In this document: positions 62,841-64,000 of the stretch, in pieces | How positions within the stretch are numbered: the stretch's first letter is position 1 | Layout of the letters: each line of letters starts with the position of its first letter | Assembly: GCF_027887165.1 (NCBI RefSeq) | Contig: NC_077228.1 | Coordinates: 179,805,697 to 179,869,696 of the forward strand | From: Monodelphis domestica | Lineage: Eukaryota; Chordata; Mammalia; Didelphimorphia; Didelphidae | DNA: 64,000 bases | Reading direction: 5' to 3' | Translations under genes and position numbers: made by a program | Notes under the pieces: model-generated | Told to the model about the DNA's origin: nothing | What the model saw: the letters and a program-made list of their open reading frames with translations, nothing else | The model's database searches: none

Positions 62841-64000
62841 TTTATATATACCTAAGTGACTTGCTTCCACTCTAAGTCTACCCTCTTGCCCTCCTCCCAG
62901 GTACAATAAATCAATTTTTAGTTCATCAGAACTTGCTTGGACTTAAGTTTACAAAAGTAATGGAAATCCAATGGAACTGCATCGTATGGACATTTGCTCA
63001 TATGCATTCAACTATACTTGCTCAACAAAAAAGAGAGAATCAACAGTTCAAACAGAGCCATGTGCCCTCACAACTCCGGGACTGGACTTTCTGCATTTTC
63101 TTTTCATCACTGACCCTACCAGAGCACTTGTTTATTATTTGGAGACATCTTTGGGAAGGAGCCTTCTGCTCCTGCCCATCTTTAAGCTCAGGCCCAGTGC
63201 TAGTAATTTCTCCTTACATAACTGCAAAGCAACCTGTCATCCTCTCTCCTACACAGCAGAGCTCACATGCACACATGTTTACAGAAACAGGCTTTTGAGA
63301 TCCTCACCCATAATCCTGGTTTTGACATTTTACCCACTGTGTGGCCTTGGGCGAGTCATTTTTCTGTGAGCCTCAGCTCCTTTTGTAAATGTAGAAAGTG
63401 CTCCCTCCCAACCCATCAACCCAGGGAGATAAGGCCTCCCTAAACCCTAAAGCTTCAGATAAATGTCAGATTTGATCCCAGGGGGTGTTCTAGGGAAAAC
63501 ACTATAAGTGTGAGCATTTGGTGTGCCTGGGGGTGGGGGAGGGTGTGTTCCTGCACCTGTGATGCCATTGGTCTAGGGAATGGGGTGAGGAAACTCCCTC
63601 TCCCAGTGCTGACTGGCAGCTGCTTCCTGGGAAGCCAACACTTGGAAACCAATGGCTTCCATCAGTTTCAGCCCCCAAACACCAAACCCCCTCCTCCGTA
63701 GCTTCTTCTGAAATCCCACAGAGTGATTTCACCATCTTCTATTTCTATTTCACCATCATCTGCTTCTAGAGCTAGGAGGGGGAAGAAACAGAGATAACCA
63801 TTTACAGCCCACAGGAGAGCAGGGAGAGAGGAAAGAGTCTGTTCCAGAGAAGCCTTCTACCAGACATGAAAGGGGCTGGCTGCCTCCACTACCAAAGCCT
63901 TTTTTAAAAAACCCTTACCTTATTGAAACTATACCTAAAGGGCTTTAAAAGACTGCCTGCCAAAGGGCATGATCGGGCCATACCACTGTTGGATTTGTAT
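62841..64000. other. Intron block at the window edge, mostly unrecognised
   Basis: A MIR-like core trace lies near 63320-63385 (GTGTGGCCTTGGGCGAGTCA) and a truncated AAAACCCTTACCTTATTG near 63905. No exon with the missing YPEL2 residues 1-39 was recognised. Confidence 0.45.

Larger units (their letters stand above)
44417..64000 (-). other. Upstream YPEL2 intron, at least 19.5 kb, open at the window edge
   Basis: The exon encoding residues 1-39 (MVKMTRSKTFQAYLP... in the known protein) was looked for on the minus strand and not found, so this whole region is read as intron. It contains SINEs, L1 ends, a SPIN-type DNA transposon and repeat-poor blocks listed separately. Confidence 0.7.

Overview
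This window looks like a nuclear genome segment from a marsupial, most likely an American opossum (didelphid). The evidence is the dense, characteristic mix of tRNA-derived CORE-SINEs (A box like TGGCTCAGTGG, B box like GGTTCAAATC, the shared GTGTGACCCTGGGCAAGTCA core), old L2 ends, marsupial-type L1 3' ends and a SPIN-type hAT DNA transposon. To my knowledge SPIN is reported from opossum among marsupials. The species call is an inference. Almost all long open frames here are artefacts of microsatellites (Ser/Leu/Phe/Pro or Lys/Glu/Arg strings) or of SINEs.

The one host gene I can support is on the minus strand. It is the 3' part of YPEL2 (yippee-like 2): three coding exons at 44416-44373, 42493-42385 and 38587-38498, encoding residues 40-119 of the expected 119, with canonical splice sites and matching phases. 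They are followed by a repeat-free terminal 3' UTR of about 4.3 kb ending near 34.14 kb. The exons encoding residues 1-39 were not found and probably lie beyond position 64000. If so, 44.4-64 kb is one large intron of more than 19.5 kb.

Layout. 0-34 kb: intergenic DNA downstream of YPEL2, built of SINE clusters, two L2 copies split by SINEs (11.8-13.3 kb and 18.0-19.7 kb), L1 remnants (14.8-17.6 kb minus, 20.55-22.7 kb plus, 24.2-24.7 kb plus), a solo-LTR-like fossil (30.45-30.69 kb), and large microsatellites at 0.95-1.6, 9.96-10.47 and 16.18-16.68 kb. 34.1-44.4 kb: YPEL2 3' UTR, last exons and introns. 44.4-64 kb: upstream YPEL2 intron with SINEs, L1 ends, a 691-bp SPIN-type element inserted inside an L1 end (56.49-57.18 kb), and several repeat-poor blocks that could hold conserved non-coding elements.

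I found no RNA genes, CRISPR, operons or novel multi-gene system. The most interesting things are structural: the SPIN insertion with its 8-bp target duplication and an exon-like interior, a 58-bp inverted duplication, a 108-bp near-identical direct duplication inside the YPEL2 introns, a 333-bp tandem duplication built on a (TTCC)n array, and the unusually clean YPEL2 3' UTR. SINE types used below: type A has the tail motif GATTCTAAGACAGAAGGTAA; type B ends in the reverse complement of TTTGTGACTCCATTTGGGG; type C/MIR-like has the GTAAAATGGGGATAATAA tail. Family names (WSINE1/SINE1-like, MAR1-like, MIR/THER1-like) are tentative.
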